Made by a program: the position numbers and the translations under genes. DNA of 45,312 nt from Desulfobacteraceae bacterium (lineage in GTDB: Bacteria; Desulfobacterota; Desulfobacteria; Desulfobacterales; Desulfosalsimonadaceae). The notes below the pieces were generated by a model. The model worked only from the letters and a program-made list of their open reading frames with translations, did not search any database and was not told where the DNA came from. The stretch covers positions 1 to 45,312 of the forward strand of contig QZJS01000122.1 in assembly GCA_003597945.1 (NCBI GenBank). The letters are read 5' to 3'. The number at the start of each line of letters is the position of its first letter. The stretch's first letter is position 1. Positions 1 through 8,902 of the stretch are shown in pieces.

Positions 1-555
<555 letters not shown>

Positions 556-569
556 TTTTGGGATATTTC

Positions 570-598
570 TTGACTTTAAGGATCGGTGGATATATTTT
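570..598 (+). promoter_or_regulatory. Predicted sigma70-type promoter of the cold-shock gene
   Basis: TTGACT at 570-575, a 17-base spacer, then TATTTT at 593-598 (an alternative -10, TATATT, overlaps it). A start near 605 would give a leader of about 160 nt before the cold-shock ORF. Predicted by eye only. Confidence 0.45.
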
Positions 599-604
599 CG
601 CACT

Positions 605-766
605 TGATGGAACACCCGTAAGGGTGTGGAGAAAAGTTGGATACGGACATGTTGAAGTACAAAGCTCGGCAGCCGGTCGTTTTGGGCGCTGTAGTGGTTT
701 TTTCTTTCAGTCATGATGGTCATCCGACTTTGATTACTTAAGTACGCATAAAGGAGGATACCAGTA
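605..766 (+). promoter_or_regulatory. Long 5' leader of the cold-shock gene with hairpin
   Basis: Between the predicted promoter and the ORF lies ~160 nt without a gene. Near its 5' end a perfect 6-bp stem, ACACCC at 612-617 and GGGTGT at 622-627, closes a GTAA loop (GNRA class). A good ribosome binding site, AAGGAGG near 751, precedes the ATG. Long structured leaders are known for cspA-type genes, where they act as temperature-responsive RNA; that this one does so is inference. Confidence 0.35.
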
Positions 767-967
767 ATGTCAGAAGGAACAGTAAAGTGGTTTAATGAGC
801 AGAAGGGTTTTGGTTTTATTGAAAAAGATGAGGGCGGCGATGTTTTCGTTCATTTCAGCGCCATCCAGGCCGGCGGTTTCAAGACGCTCCATGAAGGTCA
901 GCGCGTGAGCTTTGATGTCAAGGATGGTCAGAAAGGCCCGGCGGCTGAAAACGTAAAACCCCTGTAG
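767..967 (+). CDS. Cold-shock protein, CspA family
   Basis: A 66-residue single cold-shock domain: an OB-fold that binds single-stranded RNA/DNA and melts RNA structure. The RNP1-type motif KGFGFIE (about residues 14-20) and the RNP2-type motif DVFVHFSAI (about 26-34) are both intact, and the length is exactly that of the family. The start is fixed by AAGGAGG about 10 bases upstream of the ATG. It appears to be transcribed alone: own promoter at 570-598, terminator at 990-1033. Whether it is cold-induced cannot be read from the sequence, although the long leader would fit. Confidence 0.95.
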   Translation: MSEGTVKWFNEQKGFGFIEKDEGGDVFVHFSAIQAGGFKTLHEGQRVSFDVKDGQKGPAAENVKPL

Positions 968-989
968 CGCATACCGCATACGCGAAACA

Positions 990-1033
990 AAAAAGCGCCT
1001 CTCTTTCCTTTCCGGAAACAGGGGCGCTTTTTA
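990..1033. terminator. Bidirectional rho-independent terminator
   Basis: AAAAAGCGCC at 990-999 pairs with GGCGCTTTTT at 1023-1032, with T runs on both strands. A second small palindrome, TTTCCGGAAA at 1009-1018, sits in the loop. It lies between the convergent cold-shock gene and the MBL lipoprotein gene, whose stop codon overlaps it, and can serve both. Confidence 0.85.
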
Positions 1034-1963
1034 TTGGAACAAAATCGTTTCCCGGCCGATGGGCGGAAAACTGACCCCGATCTCCGGGGATTCGGCCATG
1101 GAACGCTGAAATTCTTCCATGTTCACGCCGATTAAATGGGAAAACCGGGCATCCAGGGGAGCGAAAAAATCGTCAAAATGAATGGGGATTACCCGTGCGG
1201 CATGGACCGGCGTCACGACATGGGTAAGCAGGGAAGGGGTGTCTTTGCGTCCGCCAAGGCTTAGAAAGACGACGTCCGCGGATACGTTATCCAAACTCCC
1301 CAGTTTAATGCCGGCGCTGCCGTAGTGCAACAGTGTTCCTTTGGGATGGGCAAGAACAATGGCGTACGTCCCGCCTTCACGATACGCGGATGCGGACACC
1401 GGCGGCCGGAGGGGTTCGGTGATTTCCCCCTGCCAGGGGATCCTGCCGAAAAGGGCGGGGCTGTGAACGCTTTTGATGAAAGCAGCCGTGAATTTTCCGA
1501 TGGCCATCTGCTTCCCGTCGGCGATTACCCGTATTTTTTCCTCGGGCAGTCCGGCGCCCCGGGCCACATTGGCCGTGCTTTCGGAACCCGCGATTACGGC
1601 ACCGGTCCGGGCCGCGAAATAGGGCGCGTCCATGGCGTGATCATAGTGGGAATGGCCGACAAGGACCGCCGATGCCCCGGCCCCGCCGGTGATTTTGATC
1701 CACTTGTCGATCAGATCATGCTCGGGGTTCAGCCCGAACCCGAGCCCCACCTTCAAGAGCCCGTAGCGGCTGACGAACGGATCAATATAAAGGCCGGTTT
1801 CGCCGTCGGTAACATACAGTCCGGCGGTACCCATCCAGACCACCCGTACCGCGCCGGTTTCCGTCTCAGCGATCATCACGTTATCGGTATCTCCTCCGGC
1901 AGGCGCATGAGCGCAAGCGGTAAGTGAAATGGATGCCAATATCGTATAAAGGATTTTTTTCAT
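1031..1963 (-). CDS. MBL-fold metallohydrolase, predicted lipoprotein
   Basis: 310 residues if started at the ATG at 1963, which gives a clean lipoprotein signal (MKKILYTILASISLTAC, lipobox LTAC, Cys17); an in-frame ATG 13 codons earlier would spoil the signal. The metallo-beta-lactamase metal motif HxHxDH is present (H104, H106, D108, H109 in GHSHYDHAMD). The layout, with WMGTAGLYV near the start, resembles UlaG/N-acyl-phosphatidylethanolamine phospholipase D-like hydrolases. The protein is expected on the periplasmic face of a membrane as a metal-dependent hydrolase; the substrate is unknown. It stands alone, convergent with the cold-shock gene. Confidence 0.8.
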   Translation of the reverse strand: MKKILYTILASISLTACAHAPAGGDTDNVMIAETETGAVRVVWMGTAGLYVTDGETGLYIDPFVSRYGLLKVGLGFGLNPEHDLIDKWIKITGGAGASAVLVGHSHYDHAMDAPYFAARTGAVIAGSESTANVARGAGLPEEKIRVIADGKQMAIGKFTAAFIKSVHSPALFGRIPWQGEITEPLRPPVSASAYREGGTYAIVLAHPKGTLLHYGSAGIKLGSLDNVSADVVFLSLGGRKDTPSLLTHVVTPVHAARVIPIHFDDFFAPLDARFSHLIGVNMEEFQRSMAESPEIGVSFPPIGRETILFQ

Positions 1964-2081
1964 CTTATCCGTATTTCTAACGTGCTTTTGCGCCGCTGTC
2001 AATTTGATGTGGCAATAAAGTGAAATCCTGTGCTACATACGAATTGCTTTTTAATGATAAATCCGGTTCTCATGCACATAT

Positions 2082-2195
2082 TTCCAGCTTGCATTCGAGA
2101 TGACATCCGGCGGCAAAAAGGAGGCGACGCAGGCTTACTGTTGGTGAGGAGCTGATAACGCGGCCACACAGGTGCCGCTTGAATGCGAATTGGAA
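2082..2195 (+). repeat. Inverted-repeat element, family 2, copy A
   Basis: The ends carry TTCCA..TTGCATTC and TTGAATGC..TTGGAA, an imperfect terminal inverted repeat. The interior shares several identical blocks (CAGGCTTAC, GAGGAGC, ACGCGGCCA) with the reverse complement of 36413-36534. A small central hairpin CTTAC/GTGAG uses a T.G wobble where copy B has CTTAC/GTAAG. The right arm overlaps the first ATG of the following membrane-protein gene. Confidence 0.75.
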
Positions 2196-4737
2196 TAAGA
2201 ATGAAAAGGCCCATGCGAATATGGCCCGTGCTTCCCGAAAATCCGTCCGAATCGCACAAAATCCCGTTCCGGCGGTATCCGAACAAGGCCACGTCAATGG
2301 CGCTTATGGCTTGTCGGAAATGTTTCGGATCAACGGGATTTTTGTTCTTGCCGCGCTGCTGCTCATCGTTCAGTTGGTTGTTTTCCACGATTATATCTTT
2401 TTGCGTAAACTCTACCTGTTTCTTGATATCGGGAGCGATTCCTACAATATTTATTATCCGAACATGGTGCATGACGCCCGGTATCTCAGCACCGACGGAA
2501 TCCCGACCTGGTCGTTTTACAAGGGCATGGGGGAAGCGGTATTTCCCGGCGGCATACAAAATCCCCTGAATCTTTTTCTTTATGGGCTCGGTCCCGACCG
2601 GTTGGCCTACGGCATCGTCTTTGTGGAACTCATCAAGAGCTTTCTGACGGGTCTGTTGTTTTACGGGTATTTCGGCTTGCTCGGATTATCTTCCTTCACC
2701 CGCGTTATCTCCGGGATCTCAGCGGCATTTTTGGGTTATCTGATACTCGGGAGCAGCGGCTGGTATGCACATTCTTCCAATGTTTTGTTTTTCGCCCTGC
2801 TGCTTGCGGCGTTTGAGCTTTTTTACGTTAAAAAAAACTGGCTCCTTTTCCCCGTGGCGATTTTTTTTATCGCCTCCAATCCGTTTCGGCTCTATCTTTT
2901 CGGACTTTTCCTCTTTTTTTACGCGTTAATGCGGATGTACGGGGATGATGCCATGGGCCGCCGGCAATCGTTTTTGTTTTTATTCCGACTTGCCGGCGCC
3001 GGGCTCCTCGGGCTCGGCATGAGCGTGCCCTTTTTTTACGGCAGCCTGATGGAAATGATCAACAGCCCCCGGGTGTCTGGGGATGTCAGGGCCGTGGATG
3101 AACTGGCGACCCTGGCGATATTTGCCCCGGCGGGCCGGCTTGAGGGCGCCACCGCGTTGCTGCGTCTGTTTTCAAATGATCTGCTGGGCGTGGGCTCCGG
3201 CTACCGGGGATGGTACAATTATCTGGAGGCCCCGATTTTTTACGCGGGATTGCTGCCGCTGCTCCTGGCGCCAGGGGCGTTTTTGTATCTGGATCGAAAA
3301 AAGCGGTTCGCGCATGCCATTTTCTGCCTGATCTGGATCATTCCGGTGGTGTTTCCCTATTTCCGGCACGCGCTTTACGCGTTTATGGGCAATTACTACA
3401 AACATGGTTTGTCATTATTTATTCCGTTTATTGTTTTGCTTTCCGGGGCGTACGGACTGGAAAACATTATCACCCGGAAGAACCCGCGATGGTTCCCGAT
3501 TCTGCTTTCCGCAACGCTGGCCGTCCTGCTTGGCGTGCTTTATTTTCCGTATTTTATTGACATGCCCCAGGCCGGTGAAAAAATTCTCCGTACCGATATC
3601 CGATGGCTCGTCACCGGTTTTCTACTGGTCCATGCCGGCATTTTGTATGGGTTGCAAAATGAGCATCCCAGGCGAATCGCCCTCCCGGCTCTTATCGCTC
3701 TGGCATGCATTGAAGCGGGCGTTTTCTCCTGGGTGACCGTCAACGATCGTAATGCGCTGACCCGGGACCAGTTTGAGGCCCGTATCGGATACAATGATCA
3801 CACCATAGACGCCGTGACTTATCTCAAAACCATTGACGATGGATTTTATCGGATCAACAAGGATTTTTCATCATCTCCGGCAGAGGTCAACAGTCTCAAT
3901 GACGCCATGGCCCAAGGATATTATGGAACGCCTTCATATTCATCCTTCAACCGTCAGGAGTATATTGATTTTTTGCGAATCACGGAAGTGATTTCCCCGG
4001 GTCGGGAATTTGAAACCCGCTGGGCCGTGGGACTGCTTCAGCGGCCGTTTCTCCAGGCCGTTGCCGCCGTTAAGTATAACTTATTAAAGAGTGAAGATTA
4101 CCAAAACCGTGATCCGCTTTATAAAATGATATTCAGCCCCGTAGCCCGGTTCGGCGATGTGGAGATTCTCCGGAATAATTTTTTTCTGCCCTTGGGATTT
4201 GCCTGTGATGTGTTTATTCGTGTATCGGATTATGAAACACTTTCACGGACCCATAAGGACATGGTCCTGTTTGAGGCGGTGGTGACCGATGCCGACCTGC
4301 CGGGACTGCGCCGGATTGAAACCGAAGAGATGACAGCCCGGCTGAAAACATACCGGTTGAACCAATTTTTGGAAAAGGTCGATCAAAAACGTGACGGCGC
4401 CATGAAACTTACTCAATTCAAACAAGATCGGATCAGGGGAGAAATCGCCCTGGGTCAGGCGGCCCTGGTGTTTTTCGCCGTCCCCATGGATACGGGATGG
4501 CATGCCCTGGTCAATGATGAACCACGGCCTTTAATCAAGGCCAATATCGGATTCATGGGCATCCATCTGGATAAAGGGCGCCACGAAATTGTATTGCATT
4601 ATGCGGTTCCCTTTATGAAACCCGCCTTTTTTGCGGCCGGCGCTTGTCTGATCATTTATTTAATCTTTGCTTATCGCACCGGGTTTTTATTGGCCAGCCG
4701 GTTGAAACAAAACCTGCCGGCGGATAAGTCGTGCTGA
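2179..4737 (+). CDS. YfhO-family polytopic membrane protein
   Basis: Up to 852 residues. After a polar N-terminal stretch comes a first membrane span (about 53-70) and then the conserved-looking LDIGSDSYNIYYPN and SFYKGMGEAVFPG segments of the YfhO family (GT-C-like membrane proteins implicated in glycosylating cell-envelope polymers). Roughly 12-13 spans follow to about residue 500, then a large soluble domain (about 505-805) and a final C-terminal span (about 813-832). The start is uncertain: the ATG at 2179 lies inside a dispersed repeat (2082-2195), and in-frame ATGs at 2221 and 2320 (giving MFRING...) are alternatives. It is followed after 45 bases by a flippase gene, fitting a role in surface glycan or lipid-linked sugar handling. 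Exact function unknown. Confidence 0.75.
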   Translation: MNANWNKNEKAHANMARASRKSVRIAQNPVPAVSEQGHVNGAYGLSEMFRINGIFVLAALLLIVQLVVFHDYIFLRKLYLFLDIGSDSYNIYYPNMVHDARYLSTDGIPTWSFYKGMGEAVFPGGIQNPLNLFLYGLGPDRLAYGIVFVELIKSFLTGLLFYGYFGLLGLSSFTRVISGISAAFLGYLILGSSGWYAHSSNVLFFALLLAAFELFYVKKNWLLFPVAIFFIASNPFRLYLFGLFLFFYALMRMYGDDAMGRRQSFLFLFRLAGAGLLGLGMSVPFFYGSLMEMINSPRVSGDVRAVDELATLAIFAPAGRLEGATALLRLFSNDLLGVGSGYRGWYNYLEAPIFYAGLLPLLLAPGAFLYLDRKKRFAHAIFCLIWIIPVVFPYFRHALYAFMGNYYKHGLSLFIPFIVLLSGAYGLENIITRKNPRWFPILLSATLAVLLGVLYFPYFIDMPQAGEKILRTDIRWLVTGFLLVHAGILYGLQNEHPRRIALPALIALACIEAGVFSWVTVNDRNALTRDQFEARIGYNDHTIDAVTYLKTIDDGFYRINKDFSSSPAEVNSLNDAMAQGYYGTPSYSSFNRQEYIDFLRITEVISPGREFETRWAVGLLQRPFLQAVAAVKYNLLKSEDYQNRDPLYKMIFSPVARFGDVEILRNNFFLPLGFACDVFIRVSDYETLSRTHKDMVLFEAVVTDADLPGLRRIETEEMTARLKTYRLNQFLEKVDQKRDGAMKLTQFKQDRIRGEIALGQAALVFFAVPMDTGWHALVNDEPRPLIKANIGFMGIHLDKGRHEIVLHYAVPFMKPAFFAAGACLIIYLIFAYRTGFLLASRLKQNLPADKSC

Positions 4738-4782
4738 TCTCATGATGCGCAACAATTTTATTTATAAGGTAAAAATTCCGCG

Positions 4783-6042
4783 GTGATTGTAAACTGGTTG
4801 AAAAAAGAACTGGCGGCCGGCAGGGAGCTGATTACTTACGGCATGCTCAGGGTCGGCGGAGAGGCGGCGGCCTTTCTGATTCCCGTCATCCTGGCCACGC
4901 AGTTTGCGCCCGAGATCTTCGGGAGCTATTCCCTGGGCATGATGATCGTCTATTTTGTCAATACCATCCTGGTCTCATCTTCTTCCAAGCCGACGGTTAT
5001 CCACGCCGGCGAAGAGATCGGAATAAGCGGCAAAATAAACCGGACCATGACGGCCCGGCTCATGATCATCGGCATTTCAATGACTGCCTTTGCCCTGATG
5101 TTGATGCTGTTTCAGAATCCCATCAAACGCTTTACCGGGCTGACATCCCTTCAAATTTATCTCCTTTTTCCAATATTGGCCGGTTTCTCCCTTGAAAGTT
5201 TTATATCCACAATGCTGTTTGCCCAAGGCCGGCGGGTTGCGGCTTCCGTCTATCTTTGCGTTACAGCGGCTTTTGCCATTGCTTATCTGGTCCTGATCTA
5301 TCTTTTTTTTGCGATTACCTTGACAAAGGTACTGTTAATGTTTTTTGTCGCGCCCTTCGCCTCTTTGCTGCCGCTGATGTTTTGGATCGATCGCGATAAA
5401 ATGTTGCCTCTTGTATATGACCGGGCCGCCCTGATCCGCCTGGCGGTTTTTACCAGATGGATGATCCTCGGCGGCGCAGCGGTCTATTTGCTGAAATGGG
5501 GAGATAATATCATTTTGCGCCTGTTTGTCCCCATGGAGGAAATCGGCGTATACAACCTCGGGTACCAGTTTTTCAAGGGGACCATCATGGGGATCGATTT
5601 CGTTAAATTCTATTTTCTCCCCTTTATTGCGCTTCACATCGCCGATACGGAAAAGATCGCTTACTATCTGAATGTCAAGCGGACCAAGCTGGTGATCATA
5701 GGAGCGGCGTTTATGGCAATGCTTTTTATTTTCATGCCGTATCTGGTGGGTGTATTGTATTCGGCGCATTATCAGGACGCCGCCTTGGTATTCCGCATCC
5801 TGCTCATCGGGGCGGCATTTTATCTGTGCAGCGGTTTTTATGATCCTGTCATGGACACCCTTGGAAAATACAAGGTGATTCAAGGTATGCTGGTGGTGGC
5901 GGTTTGCTTTAACCTGGCGCTCGATTATCTGCTGATCGGCCGGATGGGTTTTCTGGGCGCGGCCGTTGCCACGACCGCAACCTATGTGTTGCTGTCGGTT
6001 GCAAAGGCGATCTATTTCAGGCACGTCGCGGGGCGCTGGTAG
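4783..6042 (+). CDS. Wzx-like polysaccharide flippase (MOP superfamily)
   Basis: 419 residues, starting at a GTG at 4783 (TAAGGT lies ~13 bases upstream). About twelve hydrophobic segments in the 6+6 arrangement of the MOP flippase superfamily are visible, beginning LITYGMLRVGGEAAAFLIPV and including the typical central KWGDNIILRLF..EEIGVYNLGYQF region of polysaccharide biosynthesis/O-antigen exporters. Known members turn undecaprenyl-linked sugars across the inner membrane. It is preceded by the YfhO-like gene, with which it probably forms an operon. No glycosyltransferase is present within the window, so the exported glycan is unknown. Confidence 0.8.
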   Translation: MIVNWLKKELAAGRELITYGMLRVGGEAAAFLIPVILATQFAPEIFGSYSLGMMIVYFVNTILVSSSSKPTVIHAGEEIGISGKINRTMTARLMIIGISMTAFALMLMLFQNPIKRFTGLTSLQIYLLFPILAGFSLESFISTMLFAQGRRVAASVYLCVTAAFAIAYLVLIYLFFAITLTKVLLMFFVAPFASLLPLMFWIDRDKMLPLVYDRAALIRLAVFTRWMILGGAAVYLLKWGDNIILRLFVPMEEIGVYNLGYQFFKGTIMGIDFVKFYFLPFIALHIADTEKIAYYLNVKRTKLVIIGAAFMAMLFIFMPYLVGVLYSAHYQDAALVFRILLIGAAFYLCSGFYDPVMDTLGKYKVIQGMLVVAVCFNLALDYLLIGRMGFLGAAVATTATYVLLSVAKAIYFRHVAGRW

Positions 6043-6056
6043 ATAAAGGAGCGGAT

Positions 6057-6098
6057 ATGGCGCGTTATGTTTGGGCTGTAGGCCGCAAAGACAAATAA
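6057..6098 (+). CDS. Possible 13-residue micro-ORF or truncated gene start
   Basis: An ATG at 6057 is preceded by AAAGGAG at an ideal distance and reads MARYVWAVGRKDK before a TAA. It begins 15 bases after the flippase stop. It may be a translated leader, or the remaining start of a third glycan gene whose body was lost next to the repeat at 6161. No homology can be claimed from 13 residues; it may also be noise. Confidence 0.2.
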   Translation: MARYVWAVGRKDK

Positions 6099-6160
6099 TC
6101 GCGCAGACCATCTTTTTGCTTCTGCCGCGGAAATAGTCATTAGAGCATTAAAATGATATT

Positions 6161-6310
6161 TGATAGTCTAGTAAAAAGTCGCCATCGGACGACCTTGTAA
6201 AAAGTTCAAGATCAAGGCTTGCGCAATATCGAAGGATGCAGAGTACTTAGCGTACGTAAAATTCTGAGAGATTGCGCGTAACGCAGATATTGGACTTTTT
6301 CAAGGCCGTC
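6161..6310 (+). repeat. MITE-like imperfect palindrome, family 1, complete copy
   Basis: Terminal inverted repeats start at 6188 (GACGACCTTGTAAAAAGTTC) and end at 6310 (reverse complement GACGGCCTTGAAAAAGTCC), with an inner pair GCGCAAT (6221-6227) and ATTGCGC. Thus 6188-6310 can fold into one long hairpin. A 27-base left extension from 6161 is shared with the copy at 45216-45312. Over the 97 bases common to both copies I count 93 identities without gaps. No protein is encoded. Confidence 0.85.
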
Positions 6311-6413
6311 ATATTTGGATGTTGAAAATCGGCTTTCCCTTGGGTAAAGTGATTTATTCCAAACCGATTTTTTTAAGACCTTGGGACCGATCAACCCGCA
6401 ACGAGGATTTCCC

Positions 6414-6842
6414 ATGAAAGATTCATTAAAACACGGACTGTCGCATGAATTTAGCTTTACGGTGCCGGAAGCCAAAACCGTGCCGCACCTGTTTCCGGAA
6501 GCCCCGCAGTTTCAGCGGATGCCCCGGGTTCTGGCCACAGGGTTTCTGGTGGGATTGGTTGAATGGACCTGTATCCAGGCGGTCAATCCCCATCTCGACT
6601 GGCCAAAAGAACAGACTGTGGGCACCCAAATCAGTATAGCGCATACGGCGGCCACGCCGCCTGGATGCATTGTGACGGTGAAGGTGAGTCTGACGGCACT
6701 TGAGGGTCGGAAACTGACCTTTGATTTTGAGGCCGCCGACGGCATTGATGCCATCTGCAAAGGCACGCATGAGCGCTTTATCATTGACGCGGAAAAATTT
6801 GCCGCAAAACTTGCAGTGAAAATAGAGCGGGCCGGGGTATAG
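6414..6842 (+). CDS. FlK-like acyl-CoA thioesterase (hotdog fold)
   Basis: 142 residues, started at the ATG at 6414 with GAGGA 6 bases upstream. From memory it aligns nearly end to end with fluoroacetyl-CoA thioesterase FlK of Streptomyces cattleya: MKD start, KTV.HL(F/Y)PE at 21-29, ATGFLVGLVEW at 41-51, HTAATPPG at 77-84, GTHER near the end. The FlK catalytic residues Thr42, Glu50 and His76 correspond to Thr42, Glu50 and His77 here. FlK's lid Phe33 is kept (F33), but the gating Phe36 is Met36. It should hydrolyse a short acyl-CoA thioester; fluoroacetyl-CoA is not implied. It is followed 4 bases later by an exported protein gene and then a ferredoxin gene, probably one transcript. Confidence 0.8.
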   Translation: MKDSLKHGLSHEFSFTVPEAKTVPHLFPEAPQFQRMPRVLATGFLVGLVEWTCIQAVNPHLDWPKEQTVGTQISIAHTAATPPGCIVTVKVSLTALEGRKLTFDFEAADGIDAICKGTHERFIIDAEKFAAKLAVKIERAGV

Positions 6843-6846
6843 ACCC

Positions 6847-7704
6847 ATGATGGTCCGAATTTTTAGCCATGTTTTCGGCGCCGTCCTTCTGCTGCTGGTA
6901 CTGGGCGTCGGCGGGCTGCGCGCGGAAAGCGATTATTTCCAGGAAATCGATGCCGGACTGCATGTGGGCATGTTTATCGCTCCCACGCCTTCTACCTCGG
7001 GAGATTCAACGATTTTGGTGATTCGCGTTAGTCCCGCGGAATATGAATTCCGGCTCCTGACCGCCCGTGAAATCGGCAACAAGGGAATGACCGTCAGGCA
7101 ATGGTGCATATCATTCGGGCTTATTGCCGGCATTAATGCCGGCATGTTCCAGGCGGATCACCTGACCCATGCCGGTTACATGAAAAACGGTGATCACGTT
7201 CTGAGTGCGGGCGTCAGTTCCCAGTATCTGTCGGCCCTGGCCTTTAACCCCGCCGGCCCGGACGCTCAGGGTATCCGGATTTTTGATCTGGACGAGGTCG
7301 CGCTGTCCGATGTCGCAAAAAAATATCATACGGTTATTCAGAATCTGCGGCTGATCAAGCGCCCCCGTGAAAATAAGTGGTCCCAGCAGGACAGGATATG
7401 GAGCGAGGCGGCCCTGGGCCAGGATAAATCCGGCAATATTTTGTTCATTTTTTCCCGGTCCCCCTATTCCATGCATGATTTCAACAATATCCTGTTGGAA
7501 CTGCCCATTGATATCGTCTGTGCCCAGCATCTCGAGGGCGGGGCCCAGGCGTCTGTTTATCTTTCACACAAGGGAGTTGAAATTGATGAACAGGGCTGCA
7601 TTAAGCATGCCTGTGATGAAACCGAAGGACTGGAAGGGGTCTGGCGGATTCCCAATGTTCTTGGTTTTTTTAAAAAGACAAATGAGATCGGGAGGAATCC
7701 ATGA
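6847..7704 (+). CDS. Exported phosphodiester glycosidase-like protein (NAGPA/DUF2233 type)
   Basis: 285 residues with a signal peptide (hydrophobic about 8-24, cleavage likely after LRAES-like site). Features reminiscent of the NAGPA family are INAGMF near residue 96 (family: N.G.F), a later LEGGAQASVY near 222-231 where the family usually has DGGGS, and mid-domain beta-rich sequence. NAGPA-type enzymes remove N-acetylglucosamine from phosphodiester-linked glycans; bacterial members act in the periplasm. The change of DGGGS to EGGAQ makes the catalytic assignment doubtful. It sits between the thioesterase (4-base gap) and the Fe-S protein gene (4-base ATGA overlap), so the three are probably cotranscribed although no shared pathway is obvious. 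Confidence 0.6.
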   Translation: MMVRIFSHVFGAVLLLLVLGVGGLRAESDYFQEIDAGLHVGMFIAPTPSTSGDSTILVIRVSPAEYEFRLLTAREIGNKGMTVRQWCISFGLIAGINAGMFQADHLTHAGYMKNGDHVLSAGVSSQYLSALAFNPAGPDAQGIRIFDLDEVALSDVAKKYHTVIQNLRLIKRPRENKWSQQDRIWSEAALGQDKSGNILFIFSRSPYSMHDFNNILLELPIDIVCAQHLEGGAQASVYLSHKGVEIDEQGCIKHACDETEGLEGVWRIPNVLGFFKKTNEIGRNP

Positions 7705-8786
7705 GCGATGACGTCTATCGAAAACTGGCCGATGTGCTGGATGCACTGCCCAACGGGTTTCCCGCAACCGAGGACGGGGCGGAAATCCGGCTGCTTAAAA
7801 GGATTTTTTCACCCGAAGAAGCAGCGTTTTTCTGCGAGTTGAAACTCAAATTTGAAACCCCGCGGCAGATCGCCGATCGTATTGGTCGGCCCCTTGAGGA
7901 GGTGTCGAAAACATTGGCGGTTATGTCGGAAAAAGGCCAGATTTTCGGTATCGATCTCGGTGAAGTGCAGCTTTATAAAATGATGCCTTGGGCCTTCGGC
8001 ATCTATGAGTTTCAGCTGCCCCGCATGGATCGCGAGCTGGCGGAAATGTGCGAGGGCTACAACCCTGTTTTCGGTGAGCAGTTTTTTTCTCATAAGCCCC
8101 AGCTCATGCAGGTGATTCCCATTGAGTCGGAAATCGAAGGCAGACACGAGACCCTTTCCTACGAGCGGGTCTCCAATATCATCGAAAACAGTCAATCTTT
8201 CATGTATTTTGACTGTATCTGCAAAAAGGAAAAGGGGCTCCTTGACAACCCGTGCGCCAAACCCGTTCAGGTCTGTACGGCGTTTGCGCCTATTCCGGGA
8301 GTCTTTGACAATCATCCTTTCGGCAAGATCATGACCCGTCAGGAAGCCTATGAGTTGATCAAAAAGACCGAAGAAGCCGGTCTGGTGCACATGACATGGA
8401 ATGTCCAGAACGGTCATTATTTCATCTGCAACTGCTGCGGGTGCTGCTGCGGCATTTTAAGAGGCATCAACGACCTGGGTATCGACGCATCCCGGGTCAT
8501 CAATTCCAGCTATTACGCCGTCATTGATCCGGAATCATGCACCGGCTGCGGCGTGTGCGCGGACGAGCGTTGCCAGGTGCATGCTATATCCCAGGCGGGT
8601 GATATCTATGAGGTGGCGCAGGAAAAATGTATCGGATGCGGTCTGTGTGTGACGACCTGCCCGGCCGATGCCGTCCGTCTGGCGCGCAAGAACCCTGAGA
8701 AGGTCGAGGTCCCGCCTTTGGATGAAATGGACTGGTATGAGCAGCGCGCTAAAATGCGGGGGATGGATATCAGCGCGTTTAAATAG
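7701..8786 (+). CDS. Cysteine-rich 2x[4Fe-4S] ferredoxin-type protein
   Basis: 361 residues; GGAGGA precedes the ATG, which overlaps the upstream stop. Residues ~30-90 look like a winged-helix domain (TPRQIADRIGRPLEEVSKTL). A middle domain carries C172, C174, C185 and C192, and then a run FICNCCGCCCGI with C243, C245, C246, C248, C249, C250. Two ferredoxin motifs follow: CTGCGVCADERC (C280, C283, C286, C291; CX2CX2CX4C) and CIGCGLCVTTCP (C310, C313, C316, C320). It thus can hold two [4Fe-4S] clusters and probably a third metal site. An electron-transfer or redox-sensing protein of the cytoplasm; partner unknown. Related proteins occur in sulfate reducers (memory). Confidence 0.75.
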   Translation: MSDDVYRKLADVLDALPNGFPATEDGAEIRLLKRIFSPEEAAFFCELKLKFETPRQIADRIGRPLEEVSKTLAVMSEKGQIFGIDLGEVQLYKMMPWAFGIYEFQLPRMDRELAEMCEGYNPVFGEQFFSHKPQLMQVIPIESEIEGRHETLSYERVSNIIENSQSFMYFDCICKKEKGLLDNPCAKPVQVCTAFAPIPGVFDNHPFGKIMTRQEAYELIKKTEEAGLVHMTWNVQNGHYFICNCCGCCCGILRGINDLGIDASRVINSSYYAVIDPESCTGCGVCADERCQVHAISQAGDIYEVAQEKCIGCGLCVTTCPADAVRLARKNPEKVEVPPLDEMDWYEQRAKMRGMDISAFK

Positions 8787-8902
8787 CGACGGTGGAAAGT
8801 GGAAAAAAGCGGGTAGAAGCGTTTAGGGTAAAACCGCATCGGCATGCGCGTAAATCCTCGCGAAGATGGGATCCGGACGCTGGCAGCCGGTTTTTTCGGA
8901 AA

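Larger units (their letters stand above)
6043..6413. other. Intergenic region with MITE-like repeat
   Basis: 371 bases without a recognised gene. It holds a possible 13-codon reading frame at 6057-6098 behind a good ribosome binding site, and the imperfect palindrome at 6161-6310. The rest (6311-6413) shows only the GAGGA ribosome binding site of the thioesterase gene at its end. Confidence 0.6.

Noticed and set aside
8873..8899. Terminator between the ferredoxin gene and the minus-strand hypothetical gene
   Set aside because: CCGG/CCGG gives only a 4-bp stem before the T run; too weak to call.
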